Source: JBBSUX01 sp038234045 (GTDB taxonomy: Bacteria; Pseudomonadota; Gammaproteobacteria; Burkholderiales; Burkholderiaceae_C). Taken from it: a stretch of 7,441 nucleotides of DNA. This document shows, piece by piece, positions 6,377-7,441 of this stretch; the stretch's first letter is position 1; each line of letters starts with the position of its first letter. The DNA is taken from NCBI GenBank assembly GCA_038234045.1, contig JBBSUX010000178.1, positions 1 to 7,441 of the forward strand. The letters run 5' to 3'. Below the pieces are notes generated by a model. The model was not told where the DNA came from. It worked only from the letters and a program-made list of their open reading frames with translations, and did no database searches. The position numbers and the translations under genes were made by a program.

Positions 6377-6430
6377 CAGTCAGGCCCTCGTTGTCTCGGT
6401 GGTTGCATCGGTACGGAGAGGCAGGCGGCT

Positions 6431-7441
6431 TCAGGCCACCCAGCGCCGCGCATTGCGCCACAGCTGCATCCAGGGGCTGTGCTCCGATGGGTCGCCCCCG
6501 GTCCAGCTCATCTGGATATTGCGAAATACCCGCTCAGGATGGGGCATCAGCGCGGTGAAGCGGCCGTCTGCGGTGGTAACTCCGGTGAGGCCACCGGCAC
6601 TGCCGTTGGGGTTCTGCGGATAGCGCTCCGTGGCATTGCCCTGGTCATCGATGAAACGCATGGCGGAGATGGCACTGGCTGCATCGCCCCGGCGCGCGAA
6701 GTTGGCATAGCCCTCCCCGTGCGAAACGGCGATCGGCAGGCGCCAGCCCGCCATCTTTTGCAGGAAGATGCTGGGCGAATCAAGCACTTCCACCATCGCA
6801 AGGCGCGCTTCGAAGCGCTCGCTGCGGTTAGTGGTGAAGCGCGGCCACGCGGTGGCACCCGGAATGATGTCTGCCAACTCGGCGAACATCTGGCAGCCGT
6901 TGCAGATGCCAAGACCGAAGGTGTCGCTGCGGCCGAAGAATTCGGCAAATGCGTCCGCAAGCTTTGGATTGAACGTGATGCTGCGCGCCCAGCCGATGCC
7001 GGCGCCAAGGGTGTCGCCATAACTGAAGCCGCCGCAAGCGACGATGCCGCGCACATCGGCCAGCGAGACGCGGCCGCTCTGCAGATCGGTCATGTGGACA
7101 TCGATCGCTTCGAATCCGGCGGCGTCGAAGGCATAGGCCATCTCGACGTGGGAGTTGACGCCTTGCTCCCGCAACACGGCCACCCGTGGACGCGCTTTGC
7201 CGATGAATGCGGCGCTGCGTGTCGGCTCGCCCGTATCGGATGTCTCTACCTGGGCGCTCCAGCCCGGCACATGCCACTGAAGGCCGGTCGCAGCGGAATC
7301 GCCAGCGGCGGCGTGCTCTTCGTCAGCGCAGGCAGGATTGTCGCGCTCGCGGCAAATTTTCCAGCTGACGGCGTCCCACACCTGGTGCAGATCAGCAAGA
7401 GTTGCGCTGAAGACGTTCTTGGTGTCGCGCCAGATCTCCAG
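6431..7441 (-). CDS. purL: Phosphoribosylformylglycinamidine synthase PurL, C-terminal part (5' end cut)
   Basis: PurL makes FGAM from FGAR, glutamine and ATP in step four of de novo purine synthesis. The visible 336 residues are the C-terminus of the long single-chain form (about 1,300 residues), entering open from the right edge. The class I glutaminase domain begins near RPRVAVLREQGVNSHVEMA. Counting from the window edge, the nucleophile is C180 in FGLGICNGCQMF, and the rest of the triad is H301 and E303 in MPHPER. GGFSYGDTLGAG is the conserved oxyanion region. The chain ends SPWMQLWRNARRWVA, as in relatives. A poorly conserved linker rich in Ala/Asp/Glu (about 32-78 from the edge) joins it to the synthase part. 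No frameshift or missing catalytic residue is seen. Confidence 0.97.
   Translation of the reverse strand: MEIWRDTKNVFSATLADLHQVWDAVSWKICRERDNPACADEEHAAAGDSAATGLQWHVPGWSAQVETSDTGEPTRSAAFIGKARPRVAVLREQGVNSHVEMAYAFDAAGFEAIDVHMTDLQSGRVSLADVRGIVACGGFSYGDTLGAGIGWARSITFNPKLADAFAEFFGRSDTFGLGICNGCQMFAELADIIPGATAWPRFTTNRSERFEARLAMVEVLDSPSIFLQKMAGWRLPIAVSHGEGYANFARRGDAASAISAMRFIDDQGNATERYPQNPNGSAGGLTGVTTADGRFTALMPHPERVFRNIQMSWTGGDPSEHSPWMQLWRNARRWVA

Noticed and set aside
1..7441. Mobile element, phage or defence-system content
   Set aside because: All eight genes are recognisable housekeeping or conserved families; no transposase, integrase, direct repeats, tRNA target or composition break spanning a gene was seen.

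Overview
The window is ordinary, gene-dense, GC-rich chromosomal DNA. It most likely comes from a betaproteobacterium of the order Burkholderiales, family Alcaligenaceae (the Bordetella/Achromobacter group). That placement rests on the G/C-ending codons, on the gene order selO-msrB-yciB-bolA followed by a Par27-type periplasmic parvulin, and on a single-chain PurL with a C-terminal glutaminase domain. It comes from memory of families and synteny, not from a search. There are eight protein genes, two of them cut by the window edges. I see no mobile element, CRISPR array, tRNA or rRNA.

Layout: (1) 1-1084, minus strand: the N-terminal two thirds of an AlkK-like acyl-CoA synthetase. (2) A 172-bp divergent gap with a GC-rich hairpin just before selO. 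(3) Plus strand, 1257-5254: selO, msrB, yciB, bolA and a parvulin-type peptidyl-prolyl isomerase. selO/msrB and yciB/bolA each overlap by 4 bp (ATGA), while 127-bp and 117-bp gaps separate msrB from yciB and bolA from the isomerase gene. (4) A clear Rho-independent terminator at 5321-5344 ends the plus-strand block. (5) Minus strand, 5411-7441: a YedI/DUF808 inner-membrane protein and, upstream of it, the C-terminal 336 residues of PurL. These face the plus-strand genes tail to tail.

How the genes fit together: SelO is a pseudokinase-fold AMP-transferase acting on redox proteins. MsrB repairs oxidised methionine. BolA proteins partner monothiol glutaredoxins. The plus-strand block therefore has a redox/Fe-S theme in the cytoplasm (SelO, MsrB, BolA) interleaved with envelope genes (YciB in the inner membrane, the parvulin in the periplasm). 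PurL is purine-biosynthetic housekeeping and the acyl-CoA synthetase belongs to fatty-acid activation.

I do not see a convincing undescribed system. The points most worth a second look are the ATGA coupling of selO to msrB within a redox-themed block, a hairpin that could hide the selO ribosome-binding site, and a roughly 90-bp patch of rare A/T-ending codons inside selO.
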